From: Sphingobacteriales bacterium TSM_CSS
GTDB taxonomy: Bacteria > Bacteroidota > Bacteroidia > Chitinophagales > UBA2359
DNA: 64,000 nucleotides
Assembly (NCBI GenBank): GCA_002212985.1
Contig: NBMY01000147.1
Coordinates: 26,755-90,754 of the forward strand
Direction: 5' to 3'
The notes under the pieces are model-generated. The model was not told the DNA's origin. It did no database searches and worked only from the letters and a program-made list of their open reading frames with translations. A program made the translations under genes and the position numbers. The first letter of the stretch is position 1. Each line of letters begins with the position of its first letter. Of this stretch, positions 17,898 through 27,328 are shown one piece after another.

Positions 17898-18659
17898 TTA
17901 ATTGCGCTCCTTTTCTTTTGCAGCTTCTGCAGCTGCGGCGCTGCGTTGCCGGTCGAGTACCATTTCGTTTTCCTTTTTCATAGGATATTCCAGTTTCAGC
18001 AACTTTATGTCGGTAAGCAGTTTGTTTACCGATAAACTGTCGGTACCATCATAAAATCCCCTGATGATGCCGGTTTTGTCAATCAAAACAAACTTTTCGG
18101 TATGAATAAAGTCTTTCGGGCCGCCATCGCCCTCCTTGGCAGTTACAAAATAACCGTTCCGCGCAATATCATAAATTTCGGTTTTTTTACCCGTAAGCAA
18201 CTTCCACTTCCCGGGGTTAGCATTGTACTGTCCGGCATATGCATTCAGCACAGGCACAGAGTCTCTTTCGGGGTCAACAGTATGCGATAAAATGAGAATG
18301 TCGGGGTCGGTGAGGTATTCCTTTTGCACTCGCTGCAATTGTGATGACATTCGGCGGCAGATACCGGGGCAGGTGGTGAAAAAAAAGTCGGTTACATAAA
18401 TTTTACCATTCACAGTTTGTTTGTTTACCGGGCTGCCGCTTTGGTCGGTAAATTCAAAATCGGGAACGGTATGCCACAGGGTATCATTGGCAAATGCTTT
18501 GTTGGGTTGTGAACTGTTGGCATCTAAAGCGCCATATCGGGGCAGTTTTGGCAAGTTTTTCCTGCCCTGCGCCTGAAAATAATCGTAATGGTCAAAGAAC
18601 AGGAAAAATACAACCGGAACCAGTACTGCAATTAGTAAACCCAGCAGTTTTGATTTCAT
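17898..18659 (-). CDS. SCO1/SenC-family copper chaperone
   Basis: 253 residues with an N-terminal membrane anchor (residues 5-22) and a periplasmic thioredoxin fold. The copper ligands are Cys97 and Cys101 in FTTCPGICRRM and His186 in DFIHTEKFVLIDKTG. SCO delivers copper to the CuA site of oxidase subunit II. It is downstream of the oxidase operon but beyond its terminator, so it probably has its own promoter and shares an mRNA with DUF420 and the MazG-like gene. The C-terminus is a charged Ala/Glu/Arg tail. Confidence 0.93.
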   Translation of the reverse strand: MKSKLLGLLIAVLVPVVFFLFFDHYDYFQAQGRKNLPKLPRYGALDANSSQPNKAFANDTLWHTVPDFEFTDQSGSPVNKQTVNGKIYVTDFFFTTCPGICRRMSSQLQRVQKEYLTDPDILILSHTVDPERDSVPVLNAYAGQYNANPGKWKLLTGKKTEIYDIARNGYFVTAKEGDGGPKDFIHTEKFVLIDKTGIIRGFYDGTDSLSVNKLLTDIKLLKLEYPMKKENEMVLDRQRSAAAAEAAKEKERN

Positions 18660-18847
18660 TACAGATTTTAGGTAATTTTGGTTAAACCATTCCCTTTCGG
18701 GTAATAAAACGTATAATGCTTCAGATAGTAGCCGCTATTTATGGCGGTTTATGTTTGGGAGTTTCAAATTTTACACATTTAGCGCTGCAAGTACCACCAC
18801 TATTTGCTTCACCTAATAACTCAATATCTAAAAGCGGGTTAAAAACA

Positions 18848-18900
18848 AAAAGCGCCATCGGTTATTGCGGCTACATATAAACCGCTACGATGGCGCTTTT
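18848..18900 (-). terminator. Strong terminator of the ACIII-oxidase operon
   Basis: A 13-bp perfect stem, 18848-18860 (AAAAGCGCCATCG) with 18888-18900, encloses a loop with a second GCGG/CCGC pairing. On the minus strand the stem is followed by a T-rich run (CTTTTTGTTTTT). It lies 40 bases after the subunit IV stop and separates the operon from SCO. The T-rich flank is shorter on the plus side. Confidence 0.85.
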
Positions 18901-18939
18901 GTTTAGAAAACCGGTACTCAAACAGGTTATACCCCGTTT

Positions 18940-19380
18940 TTAGTGGTGTCCTGCATCTTTGGTACCCTGGTTGTTGTGGCTATCGGCGGCGCCATGCCCA
19001 TCATGGTGCGCCGGAGCAATATTTTGCTCCATAATAATATTGCCCGATGATTTATTGTTTAACCATTCCTGCCCTTCCCATAAAAAGGCAATGATAAACC
19101 AAATAAGGAAGAAAGTTGGTGCAAGAATGGTAATGGTTAGCGCACGGGTTTCGTAGCGAATGTGCATAAATTCGCCCACAATAAAGTAGGCTTTCAGTAA
19201 ACTTGCAACAATAAAGAAACTGTTAAGCAGCCATCGGGGCCCGCCTCCATGCGGATGTACATACATCCAAACCAATGCGGCTGCCACCTCTATAATGGTA
19301 ATGATGGTAAGCCACATGGTTGCCCTGTAAACTGCACTTACCTGTCTTTTATACGTTTCAATGTCATAAGTATGTGCCAT
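18940..19380 (-). CDS. Cytochrome c oxidase subunit IV (caa3-type)
   Basis: 146 residues from ATG at 19380 (MAHTYDIETYKRQVS). Three membrane segments are visible: VYRATMWLTIITIIEVAAAL, LNSFFIVASLLKAYFIVGEF and ALTITILAPTFFLIWFIIAF. MHIRYE lies between the last two. This matches the prokaryotic subunit IV (COX4) family. The C-terminal 40 residues are His/Gly/Asn-rich (HHDGHGAADSHNNQG), possibly metal-binding. Last gene of the operon. Confidence 0.88.
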   Translation of the reverse strand: MAHTYDIETYKRQVSAVYRATMWLTIITIIEVAAALVWMYVHPHGGGPRWLLNSFFIVASLLKAYFIVGEFMHIRYETRALTITILAPTFFLIWFIIAFLWEGQEWLNNKSSGNIIMEQNIAPAHHDGHGAADSHNNQGTKDAGHH

Positions 19381-19429
19381 TGTGTTGTAGTTTTTTAGGT
19401 TGTTTTTTAAAATTCTGTAAGCACAGGTT

Positions 19430-20095
19430 TTACAGCAGATAGAAAGCCATAAAAACAAATACCCAAACCAAATCCACAAAGTGCCAGTACAAACCAACTT
19501 TCTCTACCATTTCGTAATGGCCTCTGCGCTGATACACACCTCGCCCGGTTTGGATGAAAATAATGGTGTTAATAAGTACACCCGAAAATACGTGAAACCC
19601 GTGAAATCCGGTAATAAGGAAGAACAACTGCCCGAAAGCCGGCGGCCCGTGGGGGTTGTGGTACAGGTTAGTTCCGTGCGAAATAAGGTGGGTCCATTCC
19701 CAAGCCTGGCAACCAAGGAAGGCTGCTCCGCCCAAAATACCCAGAAACATCCATTTCATTACACCTGTTTGGTTCATCATGTGGCCTTCCTGAACAGCCC
19801 TTACAACAAATACACTGCTGAGGATAAGAATAAAGGTCATGATACTAACAAATCCCAGGGGCACATCTCTGCCCGGAAGAAAGGGCATGGAGTTAAAAAC
19901 ATGATTGGGGTCTGCCCAATGAGCGCTGCTAAATCTGATTGCGCCGTAGGAAATGAGCAGCGCAGAAAAAGTAAAGGCATCGGAAACCAGGAAATACCAC
20001 ATCATCAGTTTGCCGTAGCTTACCGAAAACGGTGATTTTCCACCTTTCCAATCTTGCTGGCTGCTTACCTCTGCCGTTAGAGTATTACTTGCCAT
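19430..20095 (-). CDS. Cytochrome c oxidase subunit III (copy 2)
   Basis: 221 residues, five to six membrane segments. Family motifs include KLMMWYFLVSDAFTFSALLI, LGGAAFLGCQAWEWTHLI, ITGFHGFHVFSGVLINTI and GLYWHFVDLVWVFVFMAFY. It stabilises subunit I in the oxidase and does not bind a redox centre. It is 66 bases downstream of a second, shorter subunit III gene. Confidence 0.93.
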   Translation of the reverse strand: MASNTLTAEVSSQQDWKGGKSPFSVSYGKLMMWYFLVSDAFTFSALLISYGAIRFSSAHWADPNHVFNSMPFLPGRDVPLGFVSIMTFILILSSVFVVRAVQEGHMMNQTGVMKWMFLGILGGAAFLGCQAWEWTHLISHGTNLYHNPHGPPAFGQLFFLITGFHGFHVFSGVLINTIIFIQTGRGVYQRRGHYEMVEKVGLYWHFVDLVWVFVFMAFYLL

Positions 20096-20161
20096 TGAAT
20101 ACGGTTGTATTAATAATTTACAATAGTGAATTAGTTGTTTAATCTAGCGCACCTGCAACGG

Positions 20162-20755
20162 TTATTTATAATAAGTGAAAAACAGAAGCAGGTAGAGCCA
20201 TAAAATTCCTACAAAGTGCCAATATACCGATAACATCTCAATTCCGAGGCTTCTTTCGGGATTTATTTCACTGAGCAATTCCTGTACCGGGTCGGGCTTA
20301 GGTATGGCTCTTACAAAGAAGAAGCCCAACAAAACAACACCACCCAAAACGTGAGCCGCATGAAGCCCCGAAATTACATAAACAAAAGAACCCGAAGGAT
20401 TTCCGCGCAGCAATATGCCGTAACTTGCCAATTGCATCCATGCGGCATACTGTAAAATTATAAAAGTTATGCCTCCCACCAAAGTTAACCCAAGCAGGTT
20501 GCGGTATTGTAAATGCCGGTTGGCTTTATAAGCCTTTTCGGCAAAAAAGAGTGCAATGCTGCTTAAACCAATTACCAATGTACTAAAATAAAACAGGGGA
20601 GGCAATTCAAACTCTACCCAATTGCCGGCAGCCCGCCGCACAATAAATGCGCTGGTTAGGCCGGCAAACATCATAATTACGGTACCTATCCCCAGCCAAA
20701 GTGCAAATTTTTTCGGGTGTATTCTTTGTGTTCTTTTCAAAGTTACGGTACTCAT
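20162..20755 (-). CDS. Cytochrome c oxidase subunit III (copy 1)
   Basis: 197 residues, five membrane segments, shorter than copy 2. Motifs include FALWLGIGTVIMMFAGLTSA, VISGLHAAHVLGGVVLLGFF and VYWHFVGILWLYLLLFFTYY. This fits the heme-copper oxidase subunit III fold without the first helices. Two adjacent subunit III genes are seen in other Bacteroidota ACIII-oxidase operons, and both products may be part of one complex. Confidence 0.9.
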   Translation of the reverse strand: MSTVTLKRTQRIHPKKFALWLGIGTVIMMFAGLTSAFIVRRAAGNWVEFELPPLFYFSTLVIGLSSIALFFAEKAYKANRHLQYRNLLGLTLVGGITFIILQYAAWMQLASYGILLRGNPSGSFVYVISGLHAAHVLGGVVLLGFFFVRAIPKPDPVQELLSEINPERSLGIEMLSVYWHFVGILWLYLLLFFTYYK

Positions 20756-20785
20756 GTTTCTGTATTTAGAATTGCAGGCATTTTG

Positions 20786-21709
20786 TTATCTGAATAAGAT
20801 ATCTATAGCCATGGCAATTTGAAGTAATGGTAAATAAATAATGGAGGCAATCATTAAGCGCAGGGCATATTGCTGATTGCAATGTTTGAATAACTGCACT
20901 CCCCAATAAACAAAGCCAGAACCCAATAACAAGGCAACTGCTGCAAAGGAGTAGCTGAAAATACCCAACATAACCGGGTACATAGTTAAAAAGAGCAGAA
21001 AAACCTGGTAAATACAAATTTTAAATGCCGTATGTTGGTTTCGTTCTTCGGGAGAGGGGTGCAGTTTAAAGCCGGCTTTGGCATATTCGTCAGAACCCAG
21101 CCAACCTATTGCCCAAAAATGTGGAAATTGCCAGATAAACTGGATGCTGAACAGCAAATAAGCTTCATAAGTTAATACCCCGGTTGCTGCAGTCCAGCCG
21201 ATAAGGGGTGGTAACGCACCCGGAATTGCGCCAACGGCAACGGCAATGGGTCCTACTCTTTTTAACGGGGTGTAAACAAAGGCATATAAAAGCATAGACA
21301 ACACCCCAATAAAAGCAGTAAGGCTGTTGAAAAAGTAAATCAGCACTACCGAACCGCCCACGCTGCACAACCCAGCAATGAGCAGACCTTCTGTTGCCGA
21401 CATTCGGCCAGCTGCCACCGGGCGGTTTTGAGTACGTTTCATTATTTTGTCATAATCTTTCTCCAAAACCTGATTAATGGCGTTGGCAGCTCCGGTTATT
21501 AAAAAGCCGCCCAAAACCAGCATAAGCAAGCCGGGCAAACCGGCATTGCCGCCCATTGCAAGCCAATAACCAATTACAGCAGAAAAAACCACTGTAAGAT
21601 TTAGCCTGAATTTCATGAGCAATAAGAAGTCGCCTGCTTTTTGCATAAAAGCAGCAGCAAACTTTTTTTGCTGATAAGGCCCGGTTAATGCAGATAATTT
21701 AGGTTGCAA
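20786..21709 (-). CDS. ctaB: Protoheme IX farnesyltransferase (heme O synthase)
   Basis: 307-residue inner-membrane UbiA-family prenyltransferase with about nine membrane segments. The first Asp-rich motif region is NAINQVLEKDYDKIMKRTQNRP and the second is IGWLGSDEYAKAGFKL. It attaches farnesyl to heme B, giving heme O as precursor of the heme A used by subunit I. Its place inside the oxidase operon, between subunits I and III, is typical. Confidence 0.95.
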   Translation of the reverse strand: MQPKLSALTGPYQQKKFAAAFMQKAGDFLLLMKFRLNLTVVFSAVIGYWLAMGGNAGLPGLLMLVLGGFLITGAANAINQVLEKDYDKIMKRTQNRPVAAGRMSATEGLLIAGLCSVGGSVVLIYFFNSLTAFIGVLSMLLYAFVYTPLKRVGPIAVAVGAIPGALPPLIGWTAATGVLTYEAYLLFSIQFIWQFPHFWAIGWLGSDEYAKAGFKLHPSPEERNQHTAFKICIYQVFLLFLTMYPVMLGIFSYSFAAVALLLGSGFVYWGVQLFKHCNQQYALRLMIASIIYLPLLQIAMAIDILFR

Positions 21710-21789
21710 GTGCTAAGTTTTTTTCTATTTACAGGGGTATGTTTACTGCCCGTTCAGTATTGAGCAGGCAGTAAACAAATAGGCATTCA

Positions 21790-23640
21790 TTATGCCAGTT
21801 CGGTTTTAGTTTCTTTTTCGTCTTTAGGCCAAATGGCATTATCGGGCAAATGTTGGGGAACAAAATCGGTTCCGTTTTTACCGTACTCATACGGGCCTCG
21901 GTAAACGGGCGGAATAGCTCCGGGCCAGTTTCCGTGGCCGGGTTCTATGGGCGTTGTCCACTCTAAGGAGTTTGACAAATAGGGATTCAAAGTTTTCATT
22001 TTAGTACCGTACAATGCGCTGTAAATGAAGTTAATGAGAAAAACAAATTGCGCAAAAAATACTACAATGGCGGCAATGGAAATAAAAACGTTCAAATCGC
22101 CATATACGTTAAAAGTTTCAAAATTGCTGAACTGGAAGTAGCGGCGGGGTACACCGGTCATTCCCAAATAGTGCATGGGCCAGAAAATGAGGTAACTTCC
22201 TACGAAAGTAATCCAAAAGTGGATGTAACCCATAGTATTATTCATTTGGCGCCCGTTAAACAATTTAGGGAACCAATGGTAAACGCCCACAAACAGTCCG
22301 AACCCTGCTGCCAGGCCCATAACTATGTGGAAGTGCGCTACTACAAAATAGGTGTCGTGCAGCGGAATATCCAATGCAGAGTTACCAAGATATATACCTG
22401 TTAACCCACCCGAAATAAAGAGTGAAACAAAACCGATGGCAAATAGGGTATCGGGGGTAAAATTAATATTACCCCGCCAAATAGTACCAATCCAGTTAAA
22501 CACTTTGATAGCCGACGGAACAGCAATAAGGAGGGTAAATAATACAAAAATTGACCCGATAAACGGATTAAGACCCGACACAAACATGTGGTGTGCCCAT
22601 ACAAGGAAAGCCAGTACCGTAATTGCCAGAATAGACATTACCATTGCTGAATACCCGAAAATAGGTTTTCGGCTGTTGGTAGCCAGCACGTGCGATACCA
22701 TACCCATTGCAGGTAAGATTACAATATATACTTCGGGGTGTCCGAGGAACCAAAATAAGTGTTGGAACAGAATGGGGCTTCCACCCTGCAGCAGTTCGCC
22801 GGCAGCATTGGTTAACGGTTGCCCACCTATATATATATCGGAAAGGTAAAAACTGGTACCGAGGTGGCGGTCAAACAGCAGTAAGATTGCCCCCGATAAC
22901 AATACCGGAAATGAAAGTACACCCAATACTGCGGTGAAAAAGAAGGCCCAAATGGTAAGCGGCAAGCGCATCATGGTCATACCTTCGGTTCTCATATTTA
23001 AAATTGTGGTAATGTAATTTAACCCACCCAAGAGCGACGATACGATAAACATAGCCATGCTAAGCAGCCACAGGGTCATACCGAAGGCAGAACCCGAACT
23101 GGCCTGTGGCAAGGCATTCAGAGGCGGGTAGGCTGTCCAACCGCCATCTGCCGGACCGGTGGATATAAATAAAGATACCAACATTATCATACCGGCCAAG
23201 AAGAAAAACCAATAAGACAACATGTTAAGGAAAGGCGAAGCCATGTCTCGTGCTCCTATTTGCAAAGGAATAAGCAAGTTGCTGAAAGTACCGCTTAACC
23301 CTGCAGTAAGCACAAAAAATACCATAATTGTACCATGCATGGTAACCAATGCATAATAAAAATTGGGGGCCAGCTTGCCTCCTGCTGCCCACTTGCCCAA
23401 GAGGGTTTCCAAAATTGGAAAAGACTCATCGGGCCAAGCGAGTTGTAACCTGAACATAACTGAAAACAATACACCTATAAATGCCCAAATGACACCGGTA
23501 ATCAAAAATTGCCGGGCAATCATCTTGTGGTCCTGGCTAAAGATGTATTTCGAGATAAAACTTTCTTCGTGGTGGTGCTCATGCTCATGGTGGCCATGAA
23601 CGTCAATTTTGATTTCAGTTCCGCTTTCTATGGTAGCCAT
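21790..23640 (-). CDS. ctaD: Cytochrome c oxidase subunit I
   Basis: 616-residue catalytic subunit with about twelve membrane helices. The low-spin heme histidine is in YALVTMHGTIMVFF. CuB and the cross-linked Tyr are in GHPEVYIVILPAMG with AHHMFVSGL, and the heme a and a3 ligands are in HDTYFVVAHFHIVMG. The N-terminus has a His-rich stretch (HGHHEHEHHHEES). The HPEVY sequence supports an A-type proton-pumping oxidase. It receives electrons from subunit II CuA. Confidence 0.97.
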   Translation of the reverse strand: MATIESGTEIKIDVHGHHEHEHHHEESFISKYIFSQDHKMIARQFLITGVIWAFIGVLFSVMFRLQLAWPDESFPILETLLGKWAAGGKLAPNFYYALVTMHGTIMVFFVLTAGLSGTFSNLLIPLQIGARDMASPFLNMLSYWFFFLAGMIMLVSLFISTGPADGGWTAYPPLNALPQASSGSAFGMTLWLLSMAMFIVSSLLGGLNYITTILNMRTEGMTMMRLPLTIWAFFFTAVLGVLSFPVLLSGAILLLFDRHLGTSFYLSDIYIGGQPLTNAAGELLQGGSPILFQHLFWFLGHPEVYIVILPAMGMVSHVLATNSRKPIFGYSAMVMSILAITVLAFLVWAHHMFVSGLNPFIGSIFVLFTLLIAVPSAIKVFNWIGTIWRGNINFTPDTLFAIGFVSLFISGGLTGIYLGNSALDIPLHDTYFVVAHFHIVMGLAAGFGLFVGVYHWFPKLFNGRQMNNTMGYIHFWITFVGSYLIFWPMHYLGMTGVPRRYFQFSNFETFNVYGDLNVFISIAAIVVFFAQFVFLINFIYSALYGTKMKTLNPYLSNSLEWTTPIEPGHGNWPGAIPPVYRGPYEYGKNGTDFVPQHLPDNAIWPKDEKETKTELA

Positions 23641-23725
23641 AACTTTCTGTTAAAAGTTCAACAAATGTCGGTTTAAAAAAGGAGGCTTTAAATATGCGTT
23701 ATGTTGTGGTTAACTTAACGTTGTT

Positions 23726-24745
23726 TTAGTTTTGTTGGGTTTGACCGGTGTTTCCGCTGTCTGGTGTAGCGCTGCTGCTTGCTTTCAGCTTAGCATAAGC
23801 CGGCTCTTGTTTTGCCAGCCATTGGTTAAAATCAGCTTCGTCTTCCACCACAACCACTTTACGCATGTTAAAATGCGCTTGTCCACACAATTCTGCGCAA
23901 GCCAACTCATAATTAAAGTTGGGGTTTTTCAGTTCTTCACGCATTTGTTTGGTTGTTTTGGTTGGAGTAAACCAAAACTGTGTAGGAATACCCGGCACAG
24001 CATCCATTTTTACACGGAAATGCGGGAGGTAAAAACTATGCAAAACATCAATGGCACTTATTCTAACCAACACAGGTTGATTTACCTTCAGGTGTAGTTC
24101 ATCAGCAATAAAGTCATCACGATTGTCTTTATCTTCCCAATCAAGGCCTAAAGCATTATCGCCATTAATCAGTTTCACCGATTTTTTACCTGTTTTATTG
24201 TCTTTGCCACCGTAGCGAAGGGTCCAGAAGAATTGCTGTCCGGTTGCTTCTACAACCATGGCTTCTTTGGGTGCGGGACCGGTAATTTTATACCAGTTGC
24301 GCATACCTTCATACACCAGCAAAATCATAACTACGGCAGGAATAGCCGTCCAAATGAGTTCAAGGCGGTTGCTGCCCGGAAAATAAAACGCGGAGCGGGA
24401 GCCGTCGCGTTTATATTGAAAGGAAAAAACAAACAAGGCAATATGTGTTACAATAAACACCGGAACGGTGGCCACCAATGTCCAGAAAAACATATTGCGC
24501 AGCCAGGTGCCATGCTCCGATGAGGGGGCCGGCAAAAATTTAGGAGCATAGTGAAAAGTTGACCATACTGCTCCTATCATGCCGAAAATGAGGAAAAGCA
24601 AAAACAGCATGGCATTAACCCGGTTTCGGTTTATAACCATTTCTTCTCCTTTAAGTGAAGCAACCAGTTCATTGGCTTTCGCTATCTGGAAAACAATAAC
24701 CAGAACAAGCGCTATGATAGATAAACCTAGGAATGTTGTTAACAT
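23726..24745 (-). CDS. ctaC: Cytochrome c oxidase subunit II
   Basis: 339 residues: an N-terminal helix, two further membrane helices, and a periplasmic cupredoxin domain carrying CuA. Ligands are the histidine in DVLHSFYLPHFRVKMDAVPG and the CAELCGQAHFNMRK block (C-x3-C-x3-H-x2-M). There is no fused cytochrome c domain and no CXXCH, so electrons must come from a separate heme c donor, most simply from the ACIII subunits encoded upstream. The C-terminus is a Ser/Gln-rich tail. Confidence 0.96.
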   Translation of the reverse strand: MLTTFLGLSIIALVLVIVFQIAKANELVASLKGEEMVINRNRVNAMLFLLFLIFGMIGAVWSTFHYAPKFLPAPSSEHGTWLRNMFFWTLVATVPVFIVTHIALFVFSFQYKRDGSRSAFYFPGSNRLELIWTAIPAVVMILLVYEGMRNWYKITGPAPKEAMVVEATGQQFFWTLRYGGKDNKTGKKSVKLINGDNALGLDWEDKDNRDDFIADELHLKVNQPVLVRISAIDVLHSFYLPHFRVKMDAVPGIPTQFWFTPTKTTKQMREELKNPNFNYELACAELCGQAHFNMRKVVVVEDEADFNQWLAKQEPAYAKLKASSSATPDSGNTGQTQQN

Positions 24746-24856
24746 AGTAGTTATTCGTTAAATTTTATCAGCTTTGTCATTGCTGTTGCCAATAGTAAAA
24801 CACAAGGTCGAACAGATTGTTTGTTGCCTGTTGAGATTGTTTGAGTTGACAAAATT

Positions 24857-26107
24857 TCAGGTATGATATACACGGCTTTCTTTTAGGAATGGATGGTTAA
24901 CCGATATGAGCGATTGCCTGGAGAGGTTATAAAGAAATATATAGGTAAACAATCCCGCATAAGCCAGCAATAATCCTATTTCATACAACCCGATGCGTAC
25001 TACCTCATGGTGCCCGTGGGTTTCTTCGGCTGCGCCGTGAGCCATATTGGCTAAAGCGCCCGGCATAGTCATTTGGTAAAAATCGAGCCAGTGCCCGAAA
25101 ATAATAATAATAGCAGCGGCAATCATAATACGGCGGCTGTTATCGCGCTTGGCATTACGGGTTATAAGCAGGAAAAACGGGGTAACAAAGTTCAGAACCA
25201 CGCATAGCCACATCAGCAAGGGGTAATTATCTATACGGTATTTAAAATACATGGTTTCCTCGGGTATATTGGCATACCAGATAAGCATAAACTGGGAGTA
25301 AAACAGGTAAGCCCAGGCAACGCTGAAACCAAACATAAATTTACCCAAATCGTGGAAATGCTCATTGGTAATACCCTGAAGGTATCCGTTTCGGGTAAGA
25401 AATATTAAAATCAGCATCATCACTGCATTGCAGGTAACAAACATACTGATAAAGTTATACCACCCAAACAGTGTACTATACCAATGCGGCTGAATAGACA
25501 TAATCCAATCCCAGGAAGAGGTTGAGCTGGTAACGGCATATACCACAATAAATATAGCCGCTATATACTTGCTGCTTTGGTAAAGTTGAACGCCCTGAGA
25601 AGGATTTAAATCGCTTTGTATTGAATTGCGGCGCAGCAACCAAATTAACCCCGACCAGATAAGAATATACGAAAGTGCCCTTATAAAAAAGAAGCCGGGG
25701 TTAAGAAACGCCCGTTTCCCATCTAAAATGGCATCATAATGCGGGCCGTTGGGGTTATACAGTTCAGGGTCGCTCCAATGGTAAATATGGTGTAAGCCAA
25801 AGTATAAAATCAGTAACATTAAAATGCCGCCAACGGGTACATACAACATCATGGCTTCCGGTACTCGTCTGAAAAGAGTAACCCACCCTCCGTATCCTAC
25901 GATGTGCGCCGACAGGAAGAGCGCAGCCACTAATCCCAGCATTAAGAAAAAGATGTTATTGTAGAGCAGCCCTGTCCATAAGCGGGTTGGGTTGTCTAAA
26001 TTCATTGCTGCGCCAATTGCGGCAAGTACAATTCCGGCAATCAGCAAAATGAAACTGAAATTTCGGGCTTTGCCGGGAATGGTAAATGTATTGTTTGCCG
26101 TGCTCAT
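24857..26107 (-). CDS. actF: Alternative complex III membrane subunit ActF
   Basis: 416 residues with about ten membrane segments. It is a paralogue of the quinone-binding NrfD-like subunit ActC but smaller. Conserved stretches include SAHIVGYGGWVTLFRRVPEAM, WDWIMSIQPHWYSTLFGWYN and SQFMLIWYANIPEETMYF. ActF is part of the ACIII membrane core; it may contribute to proton movement. It lies 39 bases after actE. Confidence 0.93.
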   Translation of the reverse strand: MSTANNTFTIPGKARNFSFILLIAGIVLAAIGAAMNLDNPTRLWTGLLYNNIFFLMLGLVAALFLSAHIVGYGGWVTLFRRVPEAMMLYVPVGGILMLLILYFGLHHIYHWSDPELYNPNGPHYDAILDGKRAFLNPGFFFIRALSYILIWSGLIWLLRRNSIQSDLNPSQGVQLYQSSKYIAAIFIVVYAVTSSTSSWDWIMSIQPHWYSTLFGWYNFISMFVTCNAVMMLILIFLTRNGYLQGITNEHFHDLGKFMFGFSVAWAYLFYSQFMLIWYANIPEETMYFKYRIDNYPLLMWLCVVLNFVTPFFLLITRNAKRDNSRRIMIAAAIIIIFGHWLDFYQMTMPGALANMAHGAAEETHGHHEVVRIGLYEIGLLLAYAGLFTYIFLYNLSRQSLISVNHPFLKESRVYHT

Positions 26108-26146
26108 TATTTATAATTTCGGTTTAATTTAATCCTGTTTGAATAA

Positions 26147-27295
26147 TTAAAGTACTTTAAACTCGGTACGCCTGTTTTTTGCCCGGCCTTCTTCGGTTGC
26201 ATTGTCGGCAGCAGGTTTTGTTGCGCCATAACCTTTAAAAGCCAACCGAGCCTTGTCAATACCTTTGGAAACAAGGTAATCATATACTGCTTTGGCACGG
26301 TTGTTAGATAGTGCCAGATTTGCTTTTGCATCGCCCTGATTATCGGTATGTCCGTCTATTTCAATTTTGAGGGTGGGCTTGCTTTTCATCAATTCGGCAA
26401 GTTTATCTAATTCAATAGCCGATTCTTTGCGCAAATCAAATTTGCCTGTAGCAAAAAAGACATTGTTTAGTTTAATTACCTCACCCGCTTTAAGTTCCCT
26501 GCGTTCTTTTGCAAGCTTATCCAGTTCCGATTCTACAAATACTACCGGCGGCTCTGCAGCCCCTGCTACGCTACCCGTTGCGGCAGCCACTTTAGGAAAA
26601 CTCATTCCCTTGGTGTAAAACTTGTTTACCCCGGTAATGGCATTGTAAATATCGTCGGCGGTGGCGTTGGCACTTTTTGCAATGCTGTCGTTACTTGCCA
26701 GATATTCGGCCTGTAATTTTTTAACATAGGCAATTATTTTCCAACGCTCATCTTTGTTAAGTTGCCCGGCATAAGAACCCATCATGTTTTTTCCATAATG
26801 CACAGAATGAAACATTTTGCCTTCGCTTAAATTCAGTACCCGGTCTTCAAAGTACGACGGCGGGGGCGCAGGGTATTTGCCGTTGGTAACAATATAACCC
26901 TTTGCATCGCCTTTTTCGCCGTGGCATATTGCGCAGTTGGAGTTAAACAACACTTTTGCATCTTCCAATACTGCTGCCTTGGTAGCATTATAAGGGTTGG
27001 TAAGTTGCAAGCCGGCTTGTTCATAGCCTTCGGGGGTATCGGGAAAATGGTAGGGCATAAAACCTCGCGGAATAGTTCCTTTTACCGGTTCCCTGGCCGA
27101 TTTTCCATCGGCAAAAAGATTTATTTGCTGACCGTCAACCATTACCGGTCGGCTGGGAGAGTAATACTCATACGCCTCAGAGTGTGCCATATCGGGCATA
27201 TACTCTCGCCCCGTAAAATCACCGCCTGCACGGCAACCTCCCAACAGCAGGGCGCCTGCGGTTACTACAACTGTAAGTAAAGTATTTTTACGCAT
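26147..27295 (-). CDS. actE: ActE monoheme cytochrome c fused to OmpA C-terminal domain
   Basis: 382 residues. The lipobox is LLLGGC with Cys21 as the lipid anchor. The cytochrome domain (about 35-200) has heme motif CAICH at 121-125 and axial Met171 or Met172 in YGKNMMGSY, preceded by the usual ActE region RGFMPYHFPDTPEGYEQAG. A linker (201-270) then leads to an OmpA/MotB-like domain (275-382) with IEIDGHTDNQGD, LALSNNRAKAVYDYLVSKGI and EEGRAKNRRTEF, the residues that hold the peptidoglycan peptide. The reading frame is continuous with no sign of shift. ActE is usually about 200 residues without this domain. The fusion could tie the respiratory complex to the cell wall. Confidence 0.93.
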   Translation of the reverse strand: MRKNTLLTVVVTAGALLLGGCRAGGDFTGREYMPDMAHSEAYEYYSPSRPVMVDGQQINLFADGKSAREPVKGTIPRGFMPYHFPDTPEGYEQAGLQLTNPYNATKAAVLEDAKVLFNSNCAICHGEKGDAKGYIVTNGKYPAPPPSYFEDRVLNLSEGKMFHSVHYGKNMMGSYAGQLNKDERWKIIAYVKKLQAEYLASNDSIAKSANATADDIYNAITGVNKFYTKGMSFPKVAAATGSVAGAAEPPVVFVESELDKLAKERRELKAGEVIKLNNVFFATGKFDLRKESAIELDKLAELMKSKPTLKIEIDGHTDNQGDAKANLALSNNRAKAVYDYLVSKGIDKARLAFKGYGATKPAADNATEEGRAKNRRTEFKVL

Positions 27296-27328
27296 TACAA
27301 ATGCTTTTTTCGTTATCTGCTCAATTGG

